Shown in pieces: positions 1 to 7,124 of a DNA stretch of 41,741 nt. How positions within the stretch are numbered: position 1 is the stretch's first letter; each line of letters begins with the position of its first letter. This DNA is from Ignavibacteria bacterium CG1_02_37_35 (lineage in GTDB: Bacteria; Bacteroidota; Ignavibacteria; Ignavibacteriales; Ignavibacteriaceae). The stretch lies in contig MNVA01000050.1 of assembly GCA_001871325.1 (NCBI GenBank), positions 1 through 41,741 on the forward strand. Reading direction: 5' to 3'. A model generated the notes under the pieces. It was not told where the DNA came from, did not search any database, and worked only from the letters and a program-made list of their open reading frames with translations. The position numbers and the translations under genes were made by a program.

Positions 1-840
1 TTTCTCGCTCCGGCTTAAAGCAAAAACTGAAGGTCCCGAACCGGAAATACTGCATCCGAGCGCATTATTTTTAAGTGCTGTTTCTTTTAAAAGAAAATAA
101 TTTGGGATTAATGAACTCCGGATTGGTTCAATAATGTAATCTTCAATCGAACGTTTTATCAAATCATAATCCGGTTTCATTAATCCCGCGACCAATGCAG
201 CGGCGTTTCCCCATTGTTTAACGGCATCGGAAAGCTTTATTTGCGAGCGTAAAATTCTTCTGGCAAACTCCGTTTTAATTTCAATGTGAGGATGAATAAT
301 TGTACAATAGAGATCATCCGGAACCGGAATAGAAATAACATCCGGCGGATTGCAGCCTCTTACTAAAGTAAACCCGCCGAACAAACAAGGGGCGACATTA
401 TCGGCATGAGCAATATTTCCGCTGGCAATTTTTTCTCCTTCCAACGCAAACAGCAACAAACCATTTTTTGAAAAAGGTTTTTTCAGCAAAGCATTTAAAG
501 CAAAAACGCTGGCAACAGCGCTTGCGGCGCTTGAACCGAGTCCGCTGCCCAACGGCATTTTTTTATGAAGTTCAATCTCAACACCAAACTTCGGTTCGAG
601 CGTATTCATCATAGCTCGAAGTGATACTGAGGCGGTATTTTTTCCCACATCTTTGGGCAGATGATGTTCATCGCCGGTAATTTTTAAAATGTGAATTCCC
701 GGTTTGTCAACAATGCGCATTACCAATTCATCGCCCGGTTGATGCAGCGCAAAACCGAAAATATCAAAACCGGCTCCGACGTTAGAAACAGAAGCGGGGG
801 AGAAGACTTTTACTTTTTTTGCTTTAAATAAATTTCTCAT
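1..840 (-). CDS. thrB: Homoserine kinase, 3' end cut by window edge
   Basis: Homoserine kinase of the GHMP family phosphorylates homoserine to O-phosphohomoserine, the step before threonine synthase. I translated it from the minus strand. It begins MRNLFKAKKVKVFSPASVSN and has the GHMP ATP-binding loop PLGSGLGSSAA at about residues 96-106, plus a late SGSGPSVFAL motif near residue 270. Only 280 residues lie in the window; the family is usually about 300-320 aa, so a short C-terminal piece and the stop are missing. Its ATG overlaps the asd stop by one base (TAATG), which implies translational coupling. It is the third gene of the thr operon and should share the thrA attenuator. Confidence 0.93.
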   Translation of the reverse strand, partial: MRNLFKAKKVKVFSPASVSNVGAGFDIFGFALHQPGDELVMRIVDKPGIHILKITGDEHHLPKDVGKNTASVSLRAMMNTLEPKFGVEIELHKKMPLGSGLGSSAASAVASVFALNALLKKPFSKNGLLLFALEGEKIASGNIAHADNVAPCLFGGFTLVRGCNPPDVISIPVPDDLYCTIIHPHIEIKTEFARRILRSQIKLSDAVKQWGNAAALVAGLMKPDYDLIKRSIEDYIIEPIRSSLIPNYFLLKETALKNNALGCSISGSGPSVFALSRSEK

Positions 841-1889
841 TATGAAAGCAAACCTTTTACTTTCATCAATTCAGCGCAGAGAATTGCGCCGCCGGCGGCT
901 CCGCGAACAGTGTTGTGTGAAAGAACAGAAAATTTATAATCGAATAAATTACAATCGCGTAATCTCCCGATTGCCGTTGCCATTCCTTTATCAATATTTC
1001 TGTGGAGGCGCGGCTGCGGATAATTGTCTTCAAAAAAATAATGGATTGGCTGATGCGGCGCTAACGGTAATTCATATTGCTGTGGTTCACCTTTAAAATT
1101 TTTCCAAATAGAAAGAATATCTTCCTTTGAAGGTTTGTTTTTTAATTTAACTTGAACTGATTCGAGATGTCCGTCAACAACGGCGACACGGTTACACGAA
1201 GCGCTGATTTTAAACTTACTCAATTCAATTTCTTTCCCGGTAAATTTTCCGAGAATTTTTAATGGTTCGGTTTCCATTTTATTTTCTTCTCCGCCGATAA
1301 ACGGAATTACGTTATCAATAATATCCAAACTTGAAACGCCCGGATACCCTGCGCCGGATAAAGCCTGCATCGTTACTACGTTTACCTGTTCAATTCCAAA
1401 GGCGTCGTCAAGCGGTTTTAAGGCGATCAACATTCCGATGGTTGAGCAGTTAGGATTTGTTACGATTGAACCTTTGCCGAACTTCTGCACTTTTAATAAT
1501 CCTAAGTGTTCCGGATTTACTTCGGGAATGAGTAAAGGAACATCTTTATCAAAGCGGTGATTTTTAGAATTTGAAATTACGTGATAGCCGCCTTTTGCAA
1601 AAGCTTCCTCAATATCTCCGGCGACACTTGCATCCAATCCTGAAAAAACAACAGCGCAATCCAAACCCGGTTCACAATTTTTAACAGTAAGATTAGCAAT
1701 CGTATCAGGAATCGGCGCAGGCAAAAACCAGTTTACGGCATCTTTATATTTCTTCCCGGCAGAGCGATCCGAAGCGGCGACTTCTGTAATTTCAAAAAAC
1801 GGGTGACCGTTTAAAAGCTGAATAAATTTTTGTCCGACGCTCCCGGTCGCGCCCAAGATCCCGACTTTTATTTTTTGTGTTGACATCAT
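840..1889 (-). CDS. asd: Aspartate-semialdehyde dehydrogenase
   Basis: Reduces aspartyl-4-phosphate to aspartate semialdehyde with NADPH, the branch point to lysine and to homoserine. The N-terminus carries the nucleotide-binding motif GATGSVG (13-19). The catalytic Cys is C148 in TNPNCST, and the substrate-site block NRVAVVDGHLESV is present. This spacing and the length of about 349 aa match the archaeal/fungal-type ASADH branch rather than the E. coli type. Two adjacent ATGs open the frame; the purine-rich AAGGA is better spaced from the second (1886), which may be the true start. The gene is 18 nt downstream of thrA, and its stop overlaps the thrB start, so all three are probably on one mRNA. 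Having asd between thrA and thrB supplies the intermediate connecting the two activities of the fused ThrA. Confidence 0.95.
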   Translation of the reverse strand: MMSTQKIKVGILGATGSVGQKFIQLLNGHPFFEITEVAASDRSAGKKYKDAVNWFLPAPIPDTIANLTVKNCEPGLDCAVVFSGLDASVAGDIEEAFAKGGYHVISNSKNHRFDKDVPLLIPEVNPEHLGLLKVQKFGKGSIVTNPNCSTIGMLIALKPLDDAFGIEQVNVVTMQALSGAGYPGVSSLDIIDNVIPFIGGEENKMETEPLKILGKFTGKEIELSKFKISASCNRVAVVDGHLESVQVKLKNKPSKEDILSIWKNFKGEPQQYELPLAPHQPIHYFFEDNYPQPRLHRNIDKGMATAIGRLRDCNLFDYKFSVLSHNTVRGAAGGAILCAELMKVKGLLS

Positions 1890-1907
1890 TTTCCTTTTCT
1901 GTTTTTC

Positions 1908-4364
1908 TTAACTCAAATAATTTGAAATTCTGAGAACATCAGCGAAGACACCGGCTGCGGTAACATCAGCTCCGGCTCCCGGTCCTTTTATTACAAGAGG
2001 ACTATGCACATAGTTTAGCGTATGAACCGCAAGGATGTTATCGTTTCCGCTCATAAAAAAAAACGGATGAGTGCGGTCAATTGCCTGCAACGATACTTCT
2101 GCTTTTCCTTTTTCCAATTTAGCGATATAGCGTAAAACTTTTCCATCTTTTTCTTCTTTCAAACGAAGCTTTTCAAACGCACCATCATTTTCTTTAAGCA
2201 CCCCAAAAAATTCTTTGACCGTTTTAACTTTTTGCGCTTTTGGAAAAATTAGATTTTCCACTTTGATGTCGGATAATTCCATTTGATATCCGCATTCACG
2301 TGCAAGGATTAATAATTTCCGCGCAACATCTTTTCCATTTAAATCTTCGCGCGGGTCAGGTTCGGTATATCCTTTTTCCCTTGCTTCAAGAACAACGCTG
2401 CTGAATTTTTTCCCGGCTTTAAAAGAATTAAAAATATAACTCAGCGTGCCGGAAAGAATTCCTTCAATTTTTGTCATTGAATCTCCGCTGGTTACTAAGT
2501 CTTTAATCGTTCCGATGATCGGTAAGCTTGCGCCGACGTTTGTTTCATAGAGGAACTTTACGTTATGCTTTGAAGCAGTCTCACGCAATTTTTTATAAAA
2601 GGTGAAAGATTTTGTGTTGGCTCTTTTGTTCGGAGTAACGACAGAAATATTTGAAGAGAGCACATCCAAATAATAGTTTACAACTTCTTCGCTAGCGGTA
2701 CAATCAATAAAAATAGAATTCCGCAGGTTGAATTCTTTCAGCGTTGTAACGAATGTTTGCAGATTGGATATTTCATTCGATGAAGTTAATTCCTTTTCCC
2801 ATTTGTCAAGGGATATACCTTCTTTTCTTAAAATCATTTTTTTTGTATTGACAATTCCGCAGACATGCACGGAAGTGGAAAATTCCTTTGCTAATTTTTG
2901 TTGATGATTTTTCAGTTGAGTTAAAAAAGTTTTTCCGATCAATCCGGGTCCGACCAGAAAGAGATGGAGCGATTTCGTCTTCGATAAAAAGAAAGCTTCG
3001 TGTAAGGCGTTAAGCGCTTTGGCTTCGTCTTTTTTAGAAATAACAACGGAGATATTTAACTCGGAAGAACCTTGTGCGATGGCGGCGATGTTAATTCCGT
3101 TTCTCCCGAGCGCCTGGAAAACGCGTCCCGCAATGCCGGGAGTTTTTTGCATATTCTCTCCGACGATTGCGATAATCGCAAAATCGTTTTCAACTTTTAC
3201 TTCGCTTATTTTTTTTTCAATTAACTCTAATTTGAATTCAAACTCAATCGCTTCTTTCGCTTTCTTTTTATCACGCGGAGGAATTGCCAGACAGATGGAA
3301 TGTTCGGATGAGGCTTGGGTAATAAGGATAACGTTAATTTGTTTTTTCGCCAATGCGCTGAAAATTCTTTCGGCAATACCGGCGACCCCTACCATACCGC
3401 TTCCTTCAACCAATACTAAAGAGATTGCATCAATTGAAGAAATTCCTTTTATCAGGAAATCATTTGCAATTTTTTTCTTGCTGATAAGCGTTCCTTCAGC
3501 AGAAGGATTAAAAGTATTTTTTATGCGGAGAGGAATTCCTTTTGCATGTGCCGGCTGCATTGTAGGTGGATAGATTACCTTTGCGCCGAAATGGGAAAGC
3601 TCCATCGCTTCATTAAAAGTTAAATGTTTTATGGGAAAGGCATTCTTAACTTTTTGAGGGTTTGCCGTAAGCACTCCGTCAACATCGGTCCATATTTCAA
3701 TTTCTTTTGCGTTGAGAGCCGCGCCAATAATTGAAGCCGTAAAGTCAGAGCCGCCGCGTCCTAACGTAGTCGTTTCATTTTCTATTGTTGAGGCGATATA
3801 CCCGGTAACGATCTGCAATTTTTTATTTGCAGCAAAATACTTCTGTATGTTTTTATTAGTAAGATCAAAAAGCACGCGGGCATTTCCGAATTGGGCATCC
3901 GTCTTAATAACCGAACGGGCATCTAAAAAATTATTTGCAATTTTTTTATCGTTAAGAATTTCGCTGATAGTATATGCTGAAAGCCGTTCTCCGAAACTTA
4001 AAATATAATCAAGAGTTTTTAACGACAATTCCTTTATTAAAAAAACTCCGTGGAGAATATCATCAAGCTCATTAAGTTGAAATTTTATGTTGGCAAGAGC
4101 GCTGCTTTGCTTGCTTACGGAAATTAATTCTTTTGCAATTGCGAGATGCCTGTTTTCCAATTCTTTTAAATTGTCTAAATAATTAGCATTCCCTTCTGCG
4201 GCAAGATGGCTGGCAGCAACAAGTTTATCGGTTACCGAATGATACGCAGAAAAGACGACCGCAAGTTCTTTATCCTTTTTAAGAGATGACTTAATGATCT
4301 CAATTACATTTTTTATCCGCTCAGCTGAAGCGATTGATGAACCCCCGAATTTTAATAGTTTCAT
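1908..4364 (-). CDS. thrA: Bifunctional aspartate kinase / homoserine dehydrogenase
   Basis: A fused enzyme catalysing the first and third steps of threonine/methionine synthesis. The N-terminal aspartokinase starts MKLLKFGGSS, with the lysine-sensitive-type body and the GRGGSDFTA loop. A central pair of ACT domains (about 310-460) is the likely threonine-sensing part. The C-terminal homoserine dehydrogenase has the Rossmann motif VGPGLIG, the ETNVGASLPIIGTI block and GTLSYIF. I chose the ATG at 4364 (818 aa) rather than the upstream in-frame ATG at 4391, because the longer version would add nine residues encoded inside the attenuator terminator and the conserved family start is MKLLKFGG. It is the first structural gene after the Thr-rich leader, so its expression is probably controlled by transcription attenuation. 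Confidence 0.95.
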   Translation of the reverse strand: MKLLKFGGSSIASAERIKNVIEIIKSSLKKDKELAVVFSAYHSVTDKLVAASHLAAEGNANYLDNLKELENRHLAIAKELISVSKQSSALANIKFQLNELDDILHGVFLIKELSLKTLDYILSFGERLSAYTISEILNDKKIANNFLDARSVIKTDAQFGNARVLFDLTNKNIQKYFAANKKLQIVTGYIASTIENETTTLGRGGSDFTASIIGAALNAKEIEIWTDVDGVLTANPQKVKNAFPIKHLTFNEAMELSHFGAKVIYPPTMQPAHAKGIPLRIKNTFNPSAEGTLISKKKIANDFLIKGISSIDAISLVLVEGSGMVGVAGIAERIFSALAKKQINVILITQASSEHSICLAIPPRDKKKAKEAIEFEFKLELIEKKISEVKVENDFAIIAIVGENMQKTPGIAGRVFQALGRNGINIAAIAQGSSELNISVVISKKDEAKALNALHEAFFLSKTKSLHLFLVGPGLIGKTFLTQLKNHQQKLAKEFSTSVHVCGIVNTKKMILRKEGISLDKWEKELTSSNEISNLQTFVTTLKEFNLRNSIFIDCTASEEVVNYYLDVLSSNISVVTPNKRANTKSFTFYKKLRETASKHNVKFLYETNVGASLPIIGTIKDLVTSGDSMTKIEGILSGTLSYIFNSFKAGKKFSSVVLEAREKGYTEPDPREDLNGKDVARKLLILARECGYQMELSDIKVENLIFPKAQKVKTVKEFFGVLKENDGAFEKLRLKEEKDGKVLRYIAKLEKGKAEVSLQAIDRTHPFFFMSGNDNILAVHTLNYVHSPLVIKGPGAGADVTAAGVFADVLRISNYLS

Positions 4365-4389
4365 TCTGTATCCAACTTTAGTTTTGCAC

Positions 4390-4425
4390 AAAAAAAAACC
4401 GACTTCATTTTGGGAAGTCGGTTTT
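4390..4425 (-). terminator. Attenuator terminator of the thr operon
   Basis: Perfect inverted repeat on the minus strand. Arms 4414-4425 and 4395-4406 form a 12-bp stem (core CCGACTTC/GAAGTCGG plus four A-T pairs) with a 7-nt loop at 4407-4413. The 3' arm runs directly into nine Ts (4398-4390). It lies between the leader peptide stop (4450) and the thrA ATG (4364), so it would stop transcription before thrA unless it is disrupted. The competing antiterminator pairing is described in the leader entry. Confidence 0.85.
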
Positions 4426-4449
4426 AAACATTTAAATAATCTTATACGC

Positions 4450-4527
4450 TTACCAACTTCCGGTCCCCGGAGGCATTGTGGTGCTTGTGCACATAAGGGT
4501 AATCGTATGGTTGTGTTTTATTTTCAT
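4450..4527 (-). CDS. thr operon leader peptide
   Basis: A 25-codon ORF not found by ordinary ORF length cut-offs. It starts MKIKHNHTITLM, continues CTSTTMPP and ends GTGSW before TAA. Six of the 25 residues are Thr (ACG, ACC, ACA, ACC, ACA, ACC) and two are Ile (ATA, ATT). Three Thr codons plus one Ser fall in a four-codon cluster at 14-17, just ahead of the antiterminator arm. Its ATG is only about 6-10 nt from the expected transcription start, so there is little room for a Shine-Dalgarno sequence. Position, codon content and the following terminator make it the sensor of the attenuator rather than a functional protein. Confidence 0.82.
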   Translation of the reverse strand: MKIKHNHTITLMCTSTTMPPGTGSW

Positions 4528-4540
4528 AATTTAAGTAAGG

Positions 4541-4571
4541 CAAACCTAACACAAAAAATATTCTTTGTCAA
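4541..4571 (-). promoter_or_regulatory. Bacteroidetes-type promoter of the thr operon
   Basis: On the minus strand, TTGACA (4571-4566) is followed after exactly 17 nt by TAGGTTTG (4548-4541), which fits the Bacteroidetes sigma-A consensus TTG...TAnnTTTG. Transcription should start around 4537-4533, immediately before the leader peptide ATG. Confidence 0.75.
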
Positions 4572-4752
4572 CAGACTGAAAAGAAAAAGTGAATATTATT
4601 CCTATCGAGTGTAATCTTATCGAAGAAAGTTTAGAAATGAGAGACAAAACTGTCGATCACTTGAAGTGTTGAATCTCAGCAGCGCTGAAGAAGCTTTTTG
4701 TTCGGAAAGGAGAGAGAGTTGAAATTTGAGAACGTGATTTATTTGTAATTAA

Positions 4753-4797
4753 AACCAAGTTCAATATATTAACAGTGTTAATTTAATAAAATTGGTT
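4753..4797. promoter_or_regulatory. Candidate TetR operator upstream of 4814 gene
   Basis: The 15-nt perfect palindrome ATTAACA-G-TGTTAAT (4768-4782) is centred on 4775. A second pair of arms, AACCAA (4753-4758) and TTGGTT (4792-4797), is symmetric about exactly the same centre. The site ends about 30 nt before the ATG of the TetR gene, the usual place for autoregulation. Whether this regulator binds it is inference. Confidence 0.5.
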
Positions 4798-4813
4798 AAG
4801 AGGAAAAAGTTTT

Positions 4814-5407
4814 ATGGGAAATAAGGAGATTCAAGAGCAGAGGATGAAAGGTTATTTCATTCAAGCCACAAAGGAAATATTAAAAGGAGAAGGTTTAAGG
4901 AACATCAGCGTGCGTAACATTGCTGAACGAGCAGGGTATTCATACGCAACGCTTTACAATTATTTTAAAGATGTGAGAGACCTAATCTTTGAATGTGTGG
5001 TTGATTTTCAGGAAGAATGTGAGACTTTTGTTCTTTCTGAATCGGCAAAAAATAAACCCGGTATAGAAAAAATTAGAGCAATCGCGAAAGCGTATGTTAA
5101 ATATTTTATTCAGTATCCCGGTACGTTCGAGCTTTTCTTTCTTGAAAAAACGAATGATGTTGCGAATAAACAACCAACACTGAAATTAATTTCCAATTTT
5201 CTTGATCGATTGAGTAACAATGATTGGGAGTATTGCATCACTACAAAAGTGATGACTGCAGAGGCAGCCAAAGTAAAAAAGAATACTCTGCATTTTACAT
5301 TAGTGGGAATGCTATTGCTCTATAGCAACAGAAGACAGCCGGAAACATATAAAGAATTTTCGGAGGAAGTAGGAAATCAGATAAACTCAATCTTGGCAAT
5401 GAAATAA
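4814..5407 (+). CDS. TetR/AcrR family transcriptional regulator
   Basis: A 197-aa one-component regulator. The N-terminal TetR helix-turn-helix spans about residues 12-58, with the recognition region ISVRNIAERAGYSYATLYNYF, split by a turn around AGYS. The C-terminal all-helical ligand and dimerisation domain (60-197) shows no recognisable ligand signature. A perfect palindrome sits just upstream and is a plausible autoregulatory operator. Only 4 nt separate its stop from the next ORF (5412), so the two are probably cotranscribed. No transporter or enzyme lies downstream on the same strand, so its regulon cannot be read from context. Confidence 0.9.
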   Translation: MGNKEIQEQRMKGYFIQATKEILKGEGLRNISVRNIAERAGYSYATLYNYFKDVRDLIFECVVDFQEECETFVLSESAKNKPGIEKIRAIAKAYVKYFIQYPGTFELFFLEKTNDVANKQPTLKLISNFLDRLSNNDWEYCITTKVMTAEAAKVKKNTLHFTLVGMLLLYSNRRQPETYKEFSEEVGNQINSILAMK

Positions 5408-5411
5408 AGAA

Positions 5412-5762
5412 ATGATCGACAAAAAAGAATTAAAAAAGCAATACAAACAATCGCTCCCGCGTATGGGAATTTACCGGATAAAAAATGTAGTGAACGGAAA
5501 AATATTTCTTGGAAGCAGCCTTAATCTGCACGGGAAATCAAATAGCTTTAAATTTCAGTTGAAAAGCGGATTGCACGTGAATAGCGAATTACAAAGGGAC
5601 TTTAATCAATTCGGAGAAGAAAATTTTGTGTTCGAGATTGTTGACACCTTAGAACCCAAAGAAGATATATCCTACAACTATAGTGACGACCTCAAAGTAT
5701 TTTTGGAGATGTGGATGGAGAATCTTCAACCGTACGGAGAACTCGGTTATAACAAAAGATAA
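5412..5762 (+). CDS. GIY-YIG nuclease-like protein with degenerate active site
   Basis: A 116-aa single-domain protein. The GIY part is intact (G19-I20-Y21 in MGIYRIKN) and the second motif reads FLG (32-34) instead of YIG. The middle matches the GIY-YIG fold well: NGKIFLGSSLNL, then LKSGLHVNSELQRDFNQFG, then a C-terminal GYN. Compared with I-TevI from memory, the catalytic Arg (eight residues after the YIG Gly) is Lys here (K42), and the metal-binding Glu three residues before the conserved Trp is Leu (L98). It may therefore be a weak or inactive nuclease that binds DNA or another partner. It lies 4 nt after the TetR gene and is likely cotranscribed. Its role is unknown. Confidence 0.8.
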   Translation: MIDKKELKKQYKQSLPRMGIYRIKNVVNGKIFLGSSLNLHGKSNSFKFQLKSGLHVNSELQRDFNQFGEENFVFEIVDTLEPKEDISYNYSDDLKVFLEMWMENLQPYGELGYNKR

Positions 5763-5869
5763 TAAAGCTTTAGACTGACTTTGTTTTCTACAAAATAATT
5801 AAGAGTTTGCCTTCACGATTATTAATTTATTTTGAGTAGAATAGAAAAAGCCGGTAAGGAGAATCAACT

Positions 5870-6769
5870 TTGAAATGTAAAACTTTGCTCTTTTTTATTT
5901 TTGTTCTTGTGTTTATAAACGATTTGCTTTCACAGTCCGTTGCGGAGAGATATAAAAATTTCGGACAAATCTTTCTTCCGCAATTTTCTTCAGCGCCTTT
6001 TCCTCATCCCAAAAGAATGGATGGGCATAATTATAAAAACCGGTTATTCTCTTTTCAAGAACACTATTCTGATAGCAGTGTCACGATTTTTGTTCCCAAT
6101 GGTTTTAAGCCGGTAAACAGTACAAATATTGTTCTCTATTTCCACGGATGGAATAATAATATTGATAGTGCGTCTGCTCAGTTTAAACTAATTGAACAAT
6201 TTTCAGAAAGTAATAAGAATGCTGTCTTTGTTTTCCCCGAAGGGCCAAAAAACTCTCCAGACTCTTACGGTGGAAGGTTAGAAGAAACAGATGGACTAAA
6301 GAATTTGATTGCCGATGTGCTAAAGTTTTTAACGGAAAAAAGTATAGTAAACTCCGGGAAGATCGGCAACATTATTTTAGCCGGACATAGCGGCGCCTAC
6401 CGTGTAATTGCTTTTTGCTTAATGCAAGGCGGGGTAACTGAAAATATTTCTGATGTTATCTTATTTGACGCGCTCTATGGACAAACGGAAAAGTATGAAA
6501 ACTGGATAGAAAACTTTACCGGCAGGTTCATAAATATTTATACTGATTCCGGAGGTACGAAGAGCGAAACTGAACAGATGATGAATAATTTCGATTCCTT
6601 GGGTGTTTCCTATGCTCATAAGGAGGAGAGTGAATTAAGTGCTAGTGATCTCTTAAATAACCGGCTGATATTTATTCACACCGATTTAAACCATACTGCT
6701 GTGATTGCCACGAGAAAACAATTTCTAATCTATTTAAAGACTAGCGCGCTTCCTCTTATAAAAAATTGA
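5870..6769 (+). CDS. Secreted alpha/beta hydrolase
   Basis: A 299-aa exported protein with a signal peptide (hydrophobic 5-20, cleavage probably near LLSQS). The alpha/beta-hydrolase features are an oxyanion-hole type strand LYFHGWNN (89-96), the nucleophile elbow GHSGA with S174, a candidate acid D200 in ILFDALYG, and a candidate catalytic His H275 in DLNHTAV. The body resembles poly-esterase or peptidase-like hydrolases, but the substrate cannot be told. The start is TTG at 5870: it follows the Shine-Dalgarno AAGGAG (5856-5861) at good spacing, and there is no in-frame ATG before the signal peptide. It appears to be a single-gene unit, 107 nt after the GIY-YIG gene. Confidence 0.8.
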   Translation: MKCKTLLFFIFVLVFINDLLSQSVAERYKNFGQIFLPQFSSAPFPHPKRMDGHNYKNRLFSFQEHYSDSSVTIFVPNGFKPVNSTNIVLYFHGWNNNIDSASAQFKLIEQFSESNKNAVFVFPEGPKNSPDSYGGRLEETDGLKNLIADVLKFLTEKSIVNSGKIGNIILAGHSGAYRVIAFCLMQGGVTENISDVILFDALYGQTEKYENWIENFTGRFINIYTDSGGTKSETEQMMNNFDSLGVSYAHKEESELSASDLLNNRLIFIHTDLNHTAVIATRKQFLIYLKTSALPLIKN

Positions 6770-7124
6770 TTTACTTGGATGAATTTATCAACATTTCTGA
6801 AAATTTTAGAGATGTCGAAATCAAAAGTGCTGGAGAAGACAGCTTTGGACGGTTTTTTAATCCATCCAATGAGTAAGGGGCAAAGTGAAAATTTTTCAAT
6901 GCTAACCTTTGATTGGCACGAAATATTATTTTCATTTTTTAAGTTTACAATCTTGACTTCATCATTGAAAGAACTTATATTAACAAGTGAATGTTTACAA
7001 AGAACAAGTTCTTTTGAAAAATAATTCTCCAGATATCATTCTTGGTTAATTTTATTCAAATGGGACTTGCTAACAAATGCGAACAGACACATTAATTATT
7101 ATTTAATTTCTTAAGGAGATCATT
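6770..7124. other. Intergenic stretch, no supported gene
   Basis: About 355 nt between the hydrolase and the T9SS cargo gene. An 81-codon frame at 6779-7024 has no ribosome binding site, no domain I recognise and a low-complexity composition, so I do not call it. The other frames are broken by stops. Only the ribosome binding site AAGGAG just before 7125 is clear. Confidence 0.5.

Larger units (their letters stand above)
4365..4537 (-). promoter_or_regulatory. Threonine-operon attenuation leader
   Basis: Leader RNA from the predicted start of transcription to thrA. Three parts can be seen: a Thr-rich leader ORF (4527-4450), an antiterminator pairing and the terminator (4425-4390). Bases 4461-4452, read GGAAGTTGGT, cover the last three sense codons and the first base of the stop. 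They can pair over 10 bp (one G-U) with 4422-4413, read ACCGACTTCC, which is the 5' arm of the terminator. A small hairpin at 4471-4459 (TCCGG/CCGGA) might protect the antiterminator when the ribosome does not stall. By the classic logic, scarce charged tRNA-Thr stalls the ribosome on the Thr codons, the antiterminator forms and thrA-asd-thrB is transcribed. Pairings were read by eye; no folding energies were computed. Confidence 0.8.

Noticed and set aside
4365-4391. Upstream ATG extending thrA by nine residues
   Set aside because: The extension is encoded within the attenuator terminator region and is absent from the family; MKLLKFGGSS is the conserved start.
4294-4614. 106-codon plus-strand ORF across the thr leader
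   Set aside because: Runs antisense through thrA, the terminator and the leader peptide; it is explained by those features.
6779-7024. 81-codon ORF between the hydrolase and the T9SS gene
   Set aside because: No ribosome binding site, no recognisable domain and a composition like translated noncoding DNA; other frames across it are no better.
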